A stretch of 64,000 nt of DNA from G963674665 sp963674665 (GCA_963674665.2 CAXXPL010000001.1:62001-126000); one strand, 5' to 3'. Numbered from the stretch's first letter, positions 1-8,846 are shown. Notes: a model not told the origin generated them from the letters alone. A program made the numbers and translations.

Positions 1-177
1 GTCATCGAGGACGGGTACGAACAGCAACGGTTCGAGAACGTCCCCCTGTTCAAGGTCAAGAAGCTGCTGAAAACCCTTTTGCAGCGAGAATTTCCCAGAA
101 GTACGAAGATCAGGGTCTACACTCCGGGGCGGTTCGACGAGGACGACTGGCGAGCCATGAACCGCAAGGTCATATAA
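1..177 (+). CDS. C-terminal end of an unknown protein (partial)
   Basis: An open frame enters from the left edge and ends at TAA 175-177, giving 58 residues. The tail is charged, with a KVKKLLKTLL stretch and an ending DDWRAMNRKVI. No family is recognisable from this fragment. It lies 87 bp upstream of ridA on the same strand, so the two could share a transcript. The open frame and its normal codon use are seen; function is unknown because the start is outside the window. Confidence 0.6.
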   Translation, partial: VIEDGYEQQRFENVPLFKVKKLLKTLLQREFPRSTKIRVYTPGRFDEDDWRAMNRKVI

Positions 178-264
178 TCGGAACCGAAAAACTCGATGAA
201 GAGTTTTTCAAGAGCAATCATCGTAATAATTGTGCCAGTATTTCAAACTAATGAGGATACCGTC

Positions 265-648
265 ATGAGCACATTGGAAGCCGTCTCCACTGACAAGGCG
301 CCGGCCGCCCTCGGCCCCTATTCCCAGGGAATAGTTTGCGGCGATCTGGTCTTCGTATCGGGGCAGACGCCGCTGATCCCCGGCACCAAGACGCTGGCCG
401 GGGCCGGCATCGAGAAGCAGACCGAGCAGGCCCTCCTGAACGTGGCCGCCGTGTTGAAAGCGGCCGGGCTGGGGATGGACAGGGTGATCAAGGTCACCGT
501 GTTCCTCACCAACCTGGAGCATTTTCCCACAATGAACGAGATCTATGCCCGGCACTTCGGTGAGCACAAGCCCACGCGTAGCACTGTCCAGGTGAGCGCA
601 CTGCCCATGGCCGCGGATATCGAGATCGAGTGCGTGGCGGTTCGCTAG
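265..648 (+). CDS. ridA: RidA family reactive intermediate (enamine/imine) deaminase
   Basis: A 127-residue protein of the usual RidA length (YjgF/YER057c/UK114 family). The family hydrolyses reactive enamines and imines released by PLP enzymes, such as 2-aminoacrylate from serine dehydratase, in the cytoplasm as a homotrimer. Family marks seen: APAALGPYSQ near the N-terminus, VSGQTPL, the PTRSTVQV segment that carries the substrate-carboxylate arginine, and IEIECVAV at the end. The frame is open from 196, but ATG 265 gives the family N-terminus and follows a GAGG ribosome-binding site at 253. It stands alone before a hairpin-rich gap. Confidence 0.93.
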   Translation: MSTLEAVSTDKAPAALGPYSQGIVCGDLVFVSGQTPLIPGTKTLAGAGIEKQTEQALLNVAAVLKAAGLGMDRVIKVTVFLTNLEHFPTMNEIYARHFGEHKPTRSTVQVSALPMAADIEIECVAVR

Positions 649-739
649 AATCGCGTCCGTTAAGTTCATACATCTTGGAGCTGCGCGAAATGCGACACTA
701 TGGGCGTTCGGGAGACCGCGTTTTCGGCGAAGCGATCTT

Positions 740-770
740 CCGCTCAATTCATAGTGGACGAATTGAGCGG
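740..770. repeat. Perfect 11-bp inverted repeat with 9-nt loop
   Basis: CCGCTCAATTC at 740-750 is exactly complementary to GAATTGAGCGG at 760-770. There is no T-run on either side, so it is not a standard terminator. It sits about 90 bp after ridA in the gap between convergent genes. Confidence 0.7.
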
Positions 771-823
771 ACCTCACACGAGGGAGGCTTCGAGGGGATT
801 ACTGTTTCAAAAAACCTGTTGCG

Positions 824-860
824 GAGGGGGGACCATTTGAAAATGGCTCCCCCCTCTTTT
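824..860. terminator. G6/C6 palindrome of the dispersed family, probable terminator
   Basis: GAGGGGGGACCATTT / AAATGGCTCCCCCCTC pairs over about 15 bp with one mismatch and is followed by TTTT. It lies between convergent ridA and the cheC-like gene and belongs to the palindrome family found in many gaps of this window. Confidence 0.7.
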
Positions 861-867
861 AAAATAT

Positions 868-920
868 GGTTATTGCCTTAGTTCCGCCGTTTTCCATGTT
901 GCGGAGCAAAGGCAATAGCC
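868..920. repeat. Long imperfect hairpin, 20-bp arms with 13-nt loop
   Basis: The arms 868-887 and 901-920 pair along 20 positions with one A-A mismatch and two G-U pairs in RNA. A further short palindrome, ACGTTTAAAACGT, follows at 922-934. The structure lies just downstream of the cheC-like stop codon on the minus strand, so it may protect or end that transcript; it has no U-tract. Confidence 0.65.
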
Positions 921-950
921 ACGTTTAAAACGTCTTGTCCCGAGTTAGTT

Positions 951-1607
951 TCAATACTTTTCCCGAACCATGTTGTCCATGGCCGCCAGCAATTGGGCGT
1001 ACCCCCGGGCGTCGAGCAGGGCCAGCACGTTTCCCTGCACCACGTGCCGTTCGACGGAGAAGTCGGCCTTGATGAGCAGTGCCATGGTCTGTGCCGCGTC
1101 TTCGTCCTTCAACATGTCCTCGAAGTTTCGGGTATAGCGCAGGGGCGCGTAGTCCAGATGCCCTTCCATGGTGTTGGCCATGGCGCCCATGACCCAGATG
1201 AGGACGATATTTCCCACCTCCCGCAGGGTGTCGCAACGCAATCCATCCATGCCAGCGGGAATCTGACGCTCTCCGAGGATCAGTTCCACGAGGTTCGTGC
1301 CGCTCTCGGACTGGAAAAAAAGTGCCGCCAATCCGGAAAACGTCCCACGGAATCTGAGGGTTACTATGTCCATTTCCGCCTGGCAGGTGAGCCTGCCGTG
1401 ACGTTTCAGCGCGGTCATGCGCATCAGCCGGATGGAAGGGGCGCTCAGCTCGATATGGGCTCTGGTCATCTGATTCAGTGCGCCGGCTGCCCGCCCCATA
1501 CCAATGTTCACAAGCTCCTGAAGGACATCGAGTTGAAAATAGCTAAGTTCCACGTGCGCCTCTACGGATATGGCCCATTGCCGGTTTTGTTGGCATAAAG
1601 TCTGCAT
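951..1607 (-). CDS. CheC-like chemotaxis phosphatase
   Basis: This 218-residue protein has the duplicated CheC/CheX/FliY phosphatase fold, which removes phosphate from CheY-P. Both active-site helices are seen: DVLQELVNIGMG near residue 27 and DTLREVGNIV near residue 124, each fitting the D-x3-E-x2-N pattern, so both sites look intact. ATG 1607 lacks a clear ribosome-binding site. GTG 1553, five bases after GAGG, would give a 200-residue protein beginning just before the first active helix and may be the true start. It is divergent from the MotA-like gene. No other che gene is present, so its partner regulator lies elsewhere. Confidence 0.82.
   Translation of the reverse strand: MQTLCQQNRQWAISVEAHVELSYFQLDVLQELVNIGMGRAAGALNQMTRAHIELSAPSIRLMRMTALKRHGRLTCQAEMDIVTLRFRGTFSGLAALFFQSESGTNLVELILGERQIPAGMDGLRCDTLREVGNIVLIWVMGAMANTMEGHLDYAPLRYTRNFEDMLKDEDAAQTMALLIKADFSVERHVVQGNVLALLDARGYAQLLAAMDNMVREKY
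1591..1606 (+). promoter_or_regulatory. Candidate sigma-54 (-24/-12) promoter
   Basis: TGGCATAAAGTCTGCA matches the TGGCAC-N5-TTGC consensus with the invariant GG and GC dinucleotides correctly spaced. It points toward the MotA-like gene and overlaps the cheC-like start codon. One such match can arise by chance. Confidence 0.45.
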
Positions 1608-1810
1608 ATTTCTTAAGATATGGCGTTGAGCGTAAAGAATTCCATCAAGTAGCGACCAGCGCTGTAAACTCTTTTTTCATTACGCCGAAAAAGATGCAAA
1701 AGGGGCCGCTCCGGCCGTTGGCGGCAGGGTGTTCGGCATCAAGAGCGGTCTGTGCCTCTGTTATGGCGGATGGTTTCGCCCCCAACGTGCAGCATACGGA
1801 TGTATACGCC

Positions 1811-3943
1811 ATGGAAATAAGCTGGCTTTATAAGACGATTGACGTCCTGGTCCATTATTATTCCCAAAACCCGTTGCCCTATTTCGCCATTCTGGCCTGG
1901 TTCCTTTTCAGCGTGTATTATGTTGTCAGGGCCTTCCGCAACTACGAGGCCATCAACAGGTACCTGTTGCAGATGATTCCCTTTGGGTTCACCGCGCTGG
2001 GTTTACTGGGAACCATAACCGGAATAATGGGTTTTGTCTGGCGTTTCACCCCCAATGAACTCATGAACGGCGCCTTGACGCTGTTCAAGGGCATCCTGGC
2101 CTCCGGCACCACCGCCGTGCTGGGCATCACCCTGGCCATTGTTTTCAGCAAGCTCATCTCCATGACCCACTACAAGGTGGAGATGCGCAAGGCCCTGGAA
2201 AACAACGAACTCTATGTCCTGAAGCAGATGCTCAAGCTGGACATGAAGGGCTACGCAAAGGTGCGCACCGAGGCCAGGGAGACCCTGGCCGCGCTCACGG
2301 AGATGGATCATGCCGCGCGCCGTGACGCCGCGGCCCAGACCGATGCTGTGACCAGCGCCCTGGTGGGCGGGAGCGAGACCTCCCTGGTGGAGAGTCTGGT
2401 CTCCGAGATCAGGGAGATGCGGCAAGATTTGCAGGGTGCGGCCGATTCCCTGCTCAAGGCCGGGGAGCGGCAGAACGAACTGCTCAGCCAGATAGCCAAA
2501 TCCTTGTCCGCGGACGATCCCGCCGGTGTGTCCCGGCAGCTCCAGCAACTGCGCGGCGAAAGCAAGCAGCGCACCACCCGCATGATCGAAGAGTTGCGCG
2601 GCACCGGCGACTCACTGCGTCAGGGGCTGGGTGCCCAGTCCGAGGCCCTGGACAGCAGACTCGCCCGCATGGACGCCTCCCTCAAGACCGCCATCCAGGA
2701 GCAGACCGCCTCGACTGCCTCCTCCATCCTCAAGCAGACACAGGTGCTCGGTGAGACCATCAAGGCCTCTGCCGAGGACCTGAATACCCGCTCCGTGGAG
2801 CTTGGTCAGGAATTTGTCACAGCCCTGTCCGGCGAGATGGAGAGCGCCCGCGCCCTGGCTAAGGAGAACGCCGATTCCCTTTCGCGGGATGTGAAACAGG
2901 CCGCGGAGTCCACCAGCCAAGCCGTGCGCGAGGCCCAACGTGAAAACGCTGAGCAGCGGCGCGAGCAGCATGAGGCTCTGGGCAAAAGCACCGAGGAGTT
3001 GACCAACATCGCCAGGGAGCAGGGTGAGCTCCTGGCCGTGCTCATGGATCAGGTCGCTCCAAAGCGTGGGGAGAACCTGGTGCAACGGCTCAACACCATG
3101 CGCGCGAAGCTGCGGGAGCTGCGGGAGCAAGGCCAGGAGGGGCGCGTCCGGACAGAGAAGGCCCTTCAGAATCACCAGGAGGCTCTCACAAGCATGCAAA
3201 GAGAGCTCGGCGAGTTCATGTCCACCATGTCCAGGCAGCAGGTCAAGGCCGCCACAGACGCCGCCCTGCGCGCGCTGCGTGACTATGAGGGCGCCATACG
3301 CCCCGAAGTGGAGCGCCTCATCGGCACCAACGGCAGGGAGACCAGGGAGGCACTGCGCCGCCTGGGCGAGGACATGGCCAACCGCACAGGCTCGGTGAAC
3401 CAGAATTTGCGAACGCAACAGGGTGGTCTCGATGACATCGGGAACCGTCTGCGGGAACTCGGCGCCAACATGCAGGTGGCCTACGGCCGCATCGAGGAGC
3501 TGGCTCAAAGCACGCGGGACATGGCCAGCGAGGGAACCCGAGTCAAGGAGCTCGTCCAGGAGGTGAACCTGGCGCTCAACTCCGGCAGGGAGCTGCAGAA
3601 GATAGTGGCCATGGTGGAGCGCGCCGCGATCCATGGAAACGGCTCCAACGGGAACGGCAAGGGCAAATCCACGGACAAGCTCGGCAACAGCATGCAGAGG
3701 CTCATCAGCCGCCTGGGCGAGATAGACACCATCAAGAAAACCGACGAACGCTTCTGGCGCCAAGTGGAGCGGCAGATGAACGACGGCATCCCCATCATCA
3801 TGGGCGGGAACAAGCTCTCCCTGCACGATGACCTGAACGGGTCGTTCCAGAACCGTCTGCAACAGAGCTTCCTGAACCTGGACAAGATCCTCCAGGCCAT
3901 TGTGGAAGGCTATCAGCGCAAGAGCAACACATTGACCCAGTAA
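1811..3943 (+). CDS. MotA/TolQ/ExbB-type channel protein with long coiled-coil tail
   Basis: A protein of about 710 residues. The N-terminal 130 residues hold three hydrophobic segments (about 22-42, 62-85 and 96-120). The second and third, with GFTALGLLGTITGIMG and SGTTAVLGITLAI, match the pore helices of MotA/TolQ/ExbB stators. The remaining roughly 570 residues are charged and heptad-rich, with a short Gly/Asn linker near residue 610. MotA domain plus long helical tail is the layout of ZorA of the Zorya anti-phage system, but no OmpA/MotB-type ZorB partner is present. The frame is open from 1694; ATG 1811 puts the start just before the first membrane segment, though its ribosome-binding site is weak. 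The partner and ion are unknown. Confidence 0.78.
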   Translation: MEISWLYKTIDVLVHYYSQNPLPYFAILAWFLFSVYYVVRAFRNYEAINRYLLQMIPFGFTALGLLGTITGIMGFVWRFTPNELMNGALTLFKGILASGTTAVLGITLAIVFSKLISMTHYKVEMRKALENNELYVLKQMLKLDMKGYAKVRTEARETLAALTEMDHAARRDAAAQTDAVTSALVGGSETSLVESLVSEIREMRQDLQGAADSLLKAGERQNELLSQIAKSLSADDPAGVSRQLQQLRGESKQRTTRMIEELRGTGDSLRQGLGAQSEALDSRLARMDASLKTAIQEQTASTASSILKQTQVLGETIKASAEDLNTRSVELGQEFVTALSGEMESARALAKENADSLSRDVKQAAESTSQAVREAQRENAEQRREQHEALGKSTEELTNIAREQGELLAVLMDQVAPKRGENLVQRLNTMRAKLRELREQGQEGRVRTEKALQNHQEALTSMQRELGEFMSTMSRQQVKAATDAALRALRDYEGAIRPEVERLIGTNGRETREALRRLGEDMANRTGSVNQNLRTQQGGLDDIGNRLRELGANMQVAYGRIEELAQSTRDMASEGTRVKELVQEVNLALNSGRELQKIVAMVERAAIHGNGSNGNGKGKSTDKLGNSMQRLISRLGEIDTIKKTDERFWRQVERQMNDGIPIIMGGNKLSLHDDLNGSFQNRLQQSFLNLDKILQAIVEGYQRKSNTLTQ

Positions 3944-3960
3944 TGGGAAACATAGATTTT

Positions 3961-3999
3961 GCGAGGGGGAAACCCTTTGAAAAGGGTTCTCCCCCTCGC
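3961..3999. terminator. Palindrome of the dispersed family, probable terminator
   Basis: GCGAGGGGGAAACCCTTT pairs with AAAGGGTTCTCCCCCTCGC around a short loop. It is nearly identical to the element at 57791-57829. It follows the MotA-like stop codon by 17 bp and faces the dehydrogenase gene from the other strand. Confidence 0.75.
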
Positions 4000-4053
4000 G
4001 CTTCCCTTTCCCAAACGTAATTATTGAAAAGCTCAAGATGCTCTTATGCATTT

Positions 4054-4082
4054 CACTGAAACAATGAGACATTGTTTCAGTG
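4054..4082. repeat. Perfect 13-bp hairpin with 3-nt loop
   Basis: CACTGAAACAATG at 4054-4066 is exactly complementary to CATTGTTTCAGTG at 4070-4082 around AGA. It has no T-run and is unrelated in sequence to the G-rich palindromes on both sides. Confidence 0.7.
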
Positions 4083-4134
4083 GTGAGCCTTGCTTCAAGC
4101 CGAAAATGCTAAAGAGTTTTTGAGGTGGGGGTTC

Positions 4135-4172
4135 GGGGGAGGAGCTTTTAAACAAGCTCCTCCCCCGGCTTT
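4135..4172 (+). terminator. Strong palindromic terminator of the dispersed family
   Basis: GGGGGAGGAGCTT at 4135-4147 is exactly complementary to AAGCTCCTCCCCC at 4154-4166, followed by GGC and six T. This fits a rho-independent terminator on the plus strand. On the minus strand it follows the dehydrogenase stop codon, so it may act both ways. Confidence 0.8.
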
Positions 4173-4182
4173 TTTCGAGGTG

Positions 4183-7100
4183 TTACTTCAGATTCATGGG
4201 GCGGATGGGGGTGCCGGGCACCACGGACTCGCGTGCCGCCTCGACGACCTCATCCTGCCATTTCTCGCCGTATATCTGTCTGGCCAGGAACTCCAGGGTG
4301 TGCAGCACTGGCCGGATTTCCTTGTCCATGCCCATGAGGTTGCGCTTGATGCCGATCTTGCAGGAAGGGCAGCCCACAACTATGGGCGCGTCCTCCGGGT
4401 AGTTGGCGAGGTCGCTCTGCAACTGCGTGCGTTTGCGTTCCTGCAGCCTTGAGTAGATCTTGGGCGAAGTCAGGGCGCCCAGGCCGGATTCGCCACAGCA
4501 GCGCGGGCTGAGTTTCACCTTTGCGCCGGTGATTTCCGCCAGCGCCCCCTTGTATGCGTCGGCGGCCTTGGTGGCCGGGATGCCGCTCCACTCCGCGTGG
4601 CACGAGGCATGATAGAGCAGCTGCTCAATGGCTGGCATCCGGGGAGTATCGCCCTTTTTCCGATCCAGCTGCATGATGTACTGCACCACGTCCATCTGGT
4701 TGAGTTTCTCGTGAAGGGACATGTCCAGCTCATAGCGGTGCAGGCCGTCGCGGCAGGAGCCGCAGGCCGTGAGCAGGTGGCGCACGAACACGCCCTCTGC
4801 CTTGGCCTCGTCCAGCAGTTTGCGGAATGCGAAGATGTTTCTTGCCTGGTTGGTGGTGTAAGCCTCTTCGCAGCCGCTCACCAGCAGGGGGTAGCCGCAG
4901 CAGAGATGTTCCTTGGGGATGACCACGCCAACGCCCTGGGCCAGCAGCAGTCGCAGGGCCGCGAGGCCGATGGAGCGGAAGAATAGCCCCCCGCCGCAAC
5001 CCGGAAAGTAGAAGACCGCTTCGGTACGTCCCGGGGGGCGTACCGAAGGCAGAAATATGGAGCCGTGGGACAGTTGCAGGGTTTCCGTGAGGTTGGTGAA
5101 ATCAGTGACAGGTCCGGGTCCTGTGAACAGCGGGTTTTTCGCCCGTCTGCGCCAGGCGGCCGGGATCAGGCCGATGGCCTTGTTCTGGATGCTCTGCCCG
5201 ACGCTGGCTGCCTTGGCTGCCAGGGGCACGCGCTTGGACGGCGCGGCCACCAGGTACTCAAGCACCTTGGTCTTTACGGGGTGCCCGCCGGATTCCTTGT
5301 CCTCCAGCAGGGAGCGCAGGTGCAGCATGACCTTGGGCGAGTCGATCTTCACGGGGCAGATGGCCGTGCACTTGCCGCAGCCGGTGCAGTGCTCCATGAG
5401 GTTGCGCAGCTCGTCCATGAGGCGCTTGTCCGGCACGCCGCGGTTGATCTGCGAGTAGTAGATGGCTTCGATGAGCGCGCCCAGGCTGATGTTCTTGTTC
5501 CGGGGGTGGAAGATCAGCGTCTTCTCCGGATAGTACATGGGACAGACCTGCTTGCACTTGCCGCAGCGCGTGCAGACCTGGATGTTCTGCAACAGGTTGA
5601 TCAGGCGCTCCTTCTCGGGAAGGCCGCTCTTTCGGATGTCCTGGATCAGCCGGTTGAAGGAGAAGGTGTAGGGCACCACGGGAAGGTCGCGGCTGACGAG
5701 CTTGCCCGGGTTGAGCACGTTCTTGGGGTCGATCTCCTGCTTGTACTTGCGCAGGGCCTGGATCTTGTCCTCTTCCAGGAACTTGATCTTGGTGATGCCC
5801 ACACCGTGCTCGCCCGTGACCTGGCCCCGGAGTTCCAGAACCTTGTTGAAGACCTTTTCCGCGGCGCCTTCGGCCTCGTGCAGCATCTCGGCGTCGTTGG
5901 AGTTCACCGGCATGTTCACGTGACAGTTGCCGTCGCCCGCGTGCATGTGGCTGGCGATGACGATGCGCTTGGCCTGCATCTCGGTGTAGATGAGGTCGAG
6001 TTCGGCCTTCATGCCTGGGTAGCGTGAGCGCAGGTCCTGGAAAAAGTAGAACACCTGCATCTCCAGCTCCTGCTCGCTCAAGCCGTTGGTCTTGCTGTCG
6101 CCCTTGAGGATGGAGGTGGAGTAGTCGCGCTCCATGGCCAGGAATTCGTCGTCCACTGCCACCCAGGGCAGTTCGCCGACCATGTTCAGAGCGGCGCGGT
6201 AGGCCTTGGCCAGGTAGTATATGTTCAGCTCTTCGAGATAGGCCGCGAACTCGGGGATCACGTCCGTGGGGATGACGATGTCCTCGTTGATCTTGAAGCC
6301 CGAGGTGCGTTTGGAGATGGCGGACAGCTTGTGCCGGTCCTCCCAGAAGATCTCGGCCTCCTTGTCGGTCTTGGCCTCGAACACATCCGCGTTGTCATAG
6401 GGCGCCACGATGTTCAGGACACTGGAGACAGCGTCCTCCAGGGCCTCCAGGTCGTCGGAGTCCATCTGCACCAGCAGCACCGAGATGGGCATGCCCTCGT
6501 AGGCGCTGCTCTTCTTGCGGTAATCGATGGCCTGAACATACTTGATGTTGAACTCCTCCAGGGCGCTCATCTTCACCTTGTCACCCTGGGAGCGGATCAC
6601 GTTGCGCAGCCCCACCAGGTCCTTGATCACCAGCATGGCGTTGTGCATGGTGCGGCCGAAAAACTCCAGGCACAGGGTGCGGGAGTGGGTGAGTTTCTTG
6701 TGCAGGGTGAAGCACCCCTCTGTGATGACGCCGTCAACGCCCTCCTTCTGCACGCCGGGCAGGCCGCCGAAATACTTGTTGGTCACGTCCTTGCCCAGGC
6801 CCGGGCTTCTGATCTCGTCGCTCTCCAGGGTCACGGACCGCAGCAGCTCCTTGCCGTTGTCCCGGGTCACCTTGAACACATCGAAGCTGGCGCCTTCCCC
6901 CTCCTGGATTTTGCTCCAGGGGTGGTCCTTGCGGCGTACCTCCAGCAGCTCGCCTGTGGGGGTGACGATTTTATAGCTGAGGATGTTGTCGATGGTGGTG
7001 CCGTATTCGAAGCAGAAGGGGCCGCCCGAGTTCTCCGAGATGTTGCCCCCGATGGAGGAGGCCGACTTGGAGGCCGGGTCCACGGTGAAGAGCAGTCCCA

Positions 7101-7767
7101 GCTCGCCCGCTGCCTTGATGGCGTCCTGGGTGATGACGCCGGCCTCGGCGCAGAGGATCTTGTTCTCCACGTCGATGTCCACAATGGATTTGAACATGGA
7201 CAGGCTGAGGATGATGGTCCGGCGCTGGGCTGGGATGGCGCCGCCGGTGCAGCCGGAGCCGCCGCCCCGGGGCACGATGGAGAAACCCATCTCGTTGGCC
7301 AGGAGCACGATCTTCTGCACCTGCTCGGTGGTGGAAGGCGTGACGATGGCCATGGGAATTTCCATGCGCAGGTCCGTGGCGTCCGTGGCGCACTCCACCA
7401 GGGTGTTGGGCCTGGTGCTCAGGGCGTCATCGGGCAGAAATTTGCCCAGACGCTCCATGACCTTGTCCTTGAAGGTCTGATCGTCCTGGTACTCCTTCCA
7501 GAAGTTCCGCACGCCCTTTTCCAGGACATGCCTGAACTCCGGAGCCAGGGAGGGCATGGAGTCCCGAAGCCGGGACTTCACGCTGACATACACCAGCCCC
7601 GGGTCGATAAAGGGGTTGTAGCGCAGGAGAAACAGCTCTTCCGCGAGACGGATGGCAAGTTCGCGGACATCCTCGGGCCAGCCCTTGGCGATTGTCGCGT
7701 CCAGACGCAGCACCCGTGCCAGGAGTTGATCAGATGCTATTGATATATGTGGACCTTTCGAAGGCAT
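4183..7767 (-). CDS. FAD/Fe-S dehydrogenase, D-lactate/glycolate type fusion
   Basis: A 1194-residue fusion of a GlcD/DLD-like flavoprotein and a GlcF-like Fe-S subunit. Visible in order: the FAD loop PRGGGSGCTGG (about residue 165), the FAD-oxidase C-terminal mark GEHGVGI (about 650), two 4Fe-4S motifs CTRCGKCKQVCP and CTGCGKCTAICP (about 735-815), then paired CCG-domain cysteines (PGCGGG, CCGYP, ASCHAEW, PRCCGESG). Such proteins oxidise D-2-hydroxyacids, most likely D-lactate, and pass electrons to the membrane; the lifestyle fits lactate oxidation during sulfate reduction. ATG 7767 follows AAGGA by 9 bases. The exact substrate is inference. It is a single-gene unit with terminator-like hairpins downstream. 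Confidence 0.85.
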   Translation of the reverse strand: MPSKGPHISIASDQLLARVLRLDATIAKGWPEDVRELAIRLAEELFLLRYNPFIDPGLVYVSVKSRLRDSMPSLAPEFRHVLEKGVRNFWKEYQDDQTFKDKVMERLGKFLPDDALSTRPNTLVECATDATDLRMEIPMAIVTPSTTEQVQKIVLLANEMGFSIVPRGGGSGCTGGAIPAQRRTIILSLSMFKSIVDIDVENKILCAEAGVITQDAIKAAGELGLLFTVDPASKSASSIGGNISENSGGPFCFEYGTTIDNILSYKIVTPTGELLEVRRKDHPWSKIQEGEGASFDVFKVTRDNGKELLRSVTLESDEIRSPGLGKDVTNKYFGGLPGVQKEGVDGVITEGCFTLHKKLTHSRTLCLEFFGRTMHNAMLVIKDLVGLRNVIRSQGDKVKMSALEEFNIKYVQAIDYRKKSSAYEGMPISVLLVQMDSDDLEALEDAVSSVLNIVAPYDNADVFEAKTDKEAEIFWEDRHKLSAISKRTSGFKINEDIVIPTDVIPEFAAYLEELNIYYLAKAYRAALNMVGELPWVAVDDEFLAMERDYSTSILKGDSKTNGLSEQELEMQVFYFFQDLRSRYPGMKAELDLIYTEMQAKRIVIASHMHAGDGNCHVNMPVNSNDAEMLHEAEGAAEKVFNKVLELRGQVTGEHGVGITKIKFLEEDKIQALRKYKQEIDPKNVLNPGKLVSRDLPVVPYTFSFNRLIQDIRKSGLPEKERLINLLQNIQVCTRCGKCKQVCPMYYPEKTLIFHPRNKNISLGALIEAIYYSQINRGVPDKRLMDELRNLMEHCTGCGKCTAICPVKIDSPKVMLHLRSLLEDKESGGHPVKTKVLEYLVAAPSKRVPLAAKAASVGQSIQNKAIGLIPAAWRRRAKNPLFTGPGPVTDFTNLTETLQLSHGSIFLPSVRPPGRTEAVFYFPGCGGGLFFRSIGLAALRLLLAQGVGVVIPKEHLCCGYPLLVSGCEEAYTTNQARNIFAFRKLLDEAKAEGVFVRHLLTACGSCRDGLHRYELDMSLHEKLNQMDVVQYIMQLDRKKGDTPRMPAIEQLLYHASCHAEWSGIPATKAADAYKGALAEITGAKVKLSPRCCGESGLGALTSPKIYSRLQERKRTQLQSDLANYPEDAPIVVGCPSCKIGIKRNLMGMDKEIRPVLHTLEFLARQIYGEKWQDEVVEAARESVVPGTPIRPMNLK

Positions 7768-7969
7768 GGAAAGTTATCCTTGTTGAAGTGAATCGTGCAA
7801 GCTAAAGACATAGAACACGCCGTGCCCCATGGCAAGGCCGGAAACATGGGCTTTTTTCCAGAAAGATCACTCGAAGTGCCGCACCTGAGATCGCGGAAAT
7901 CACCGGCCGCATGGCGCGGGGGCGGAGGCAGGGGGAGGTTTGCGCACAACCACTTCATGTTTCGGGGTA

Positions 7970-8265
7970 TTACGCCGGCGCGATCCCTCTCTTCAGAGTC
8001 TTCATGAACTGTCCGAAGTGGGGCAGGAACGCCTCGAACATGGGGTTGCCCTTGTTCTCCAACATCACCTCCGAGAACAGCTTCAGACCCACGCCAAAGG
8101 CCTGGTCCATTTCCGGGGTAAAGTCGTCCCGCAACCCCAACTTCTCCACGATGGCGAAGATGTCGCCGTGAACTGCGACCTCGAAGTTCAGAGGAAATTG
8201 GTTGGTTTCCCCCCTTTGGGAGCGGGGCGGTGTTCCACAGTGATGCGATATGTATGTTTGTTCAT
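7970..8265 (-). CDS. DUF3861 family protein (one frameshift)
   Basis: A small protein of unknown role. It starts at ATG 8265 as MNKHTYRITVEH and continues in another frame as NFEVAVHGDIFAIVEKL, with GLKLFSEVML near the end, which fits DUF3861. The shift lies in the C6 run at 8209-8214: a seventh C restores one frame of 98 residues with KGGETNQFPL at the joint. Other genes here show the same kind of error, so I take this as a sequencing indel. The start is 17 bp after the MarR stop codon, with GGCGAG upstream, making it the third gene of the operon promoted at 9223-9250. Confidence 0.75.
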
Positions 8266-8282
8266 TGTCTCGCCGCGTCTGA

Positions 8283-8846
8283 TCAGCCCCGCCCCCTCCC
8301 GTGAGGGGAGCGTCCGCCACGACCGCCGCGGCCATGGAGAGGGTTGCCCTTGCACTTGCGACCCTTGCCGCGCGTGTGCCCCTGGAAGGGTTCCCGGCAC
8401 ACGAGGTCGTCCTTCAACGAGTCGGCGATCTTTTCCAGAATGTTGCGTAGCTGTTCACGCTCGGTATCGTCGAGGCAGCTGAAAAGCGCGTTTGAGGATT
8501 CTTGCCCTGAATCCCCCAAAGAGGTGGGGGCGGTTTCTGCCTGTTCCGTGGCCGTGACCACGAAGCTGCGCCTGTCCTTTTCATTCCTCGCGCGGGTGAT
8601 GAGCCCGTTTAGTTCCAGTTTTCCCAGCACCTCGCTCAGGGAGGAGGAGCGGACATCGAGGATTTCGAGCAGCTCGCCCTGGTTGATGGAGCCGTGCTCC
8701 CTGATGATGGAGAGCACGTGATTCTGGGCGTGATGCGCGTGATCACGGCGATGATACGCCCTGGCCATGAGCCTGGCGGTCCGGTGAAACAGCATGCCCA
8801 GGCCCTCGCTGACCAGGGGCGGGGAGTCGTTGTTGTCCTGGTTCAT
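8283..8846 (-). CDS. MarR family regulator with Gly/Arg-rich tail
   Basis: A 187-residue winged-helix regulator. A helical N-terminus is followed by the MarR wHTH (NQGELLEILDVRSSSLSEVLGKLELNG) and wing (ARNEKDRRSFVV), then a dimer helix. The last 30 residues are a basic Gly/Arg/His tail ending GGRSPHGRGRG, unusual for MarR. Its start is 3 bp after the stop of the preceding Gly/Arg-rich gene, and GGAAGGG overlaps that stop codon, so translation is coupled. The promoter of the operon is flanked by two identical palindromic boxes, the likely binding sites of this protein (inference). Confidence 0.88.
   Translation of the reverse strand: MNQDNNDSPPLVSEGLGMLFHRTARLMARAYHRRDHAHHAQNHVLSIIREHGSINQGELLEILDVRSSSLSEVLGKLELNGLITRARNEKDRRSFVVTATEQAETAPTSLGDSGQESSNALFSCLDDTEREQLRNILEKIADSLKDDLVCREPFQGHTRGKGRKCKGNPLHGRGGRGGRSPHGRGRG

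Noticed and set aside
6331..7743. 470-codon plus-strand frame
   Set aside because: Antisense to the dehydrogenase; rich in His, Gly, Val and Gln as expected from reversed high-GC codons, with no motif.
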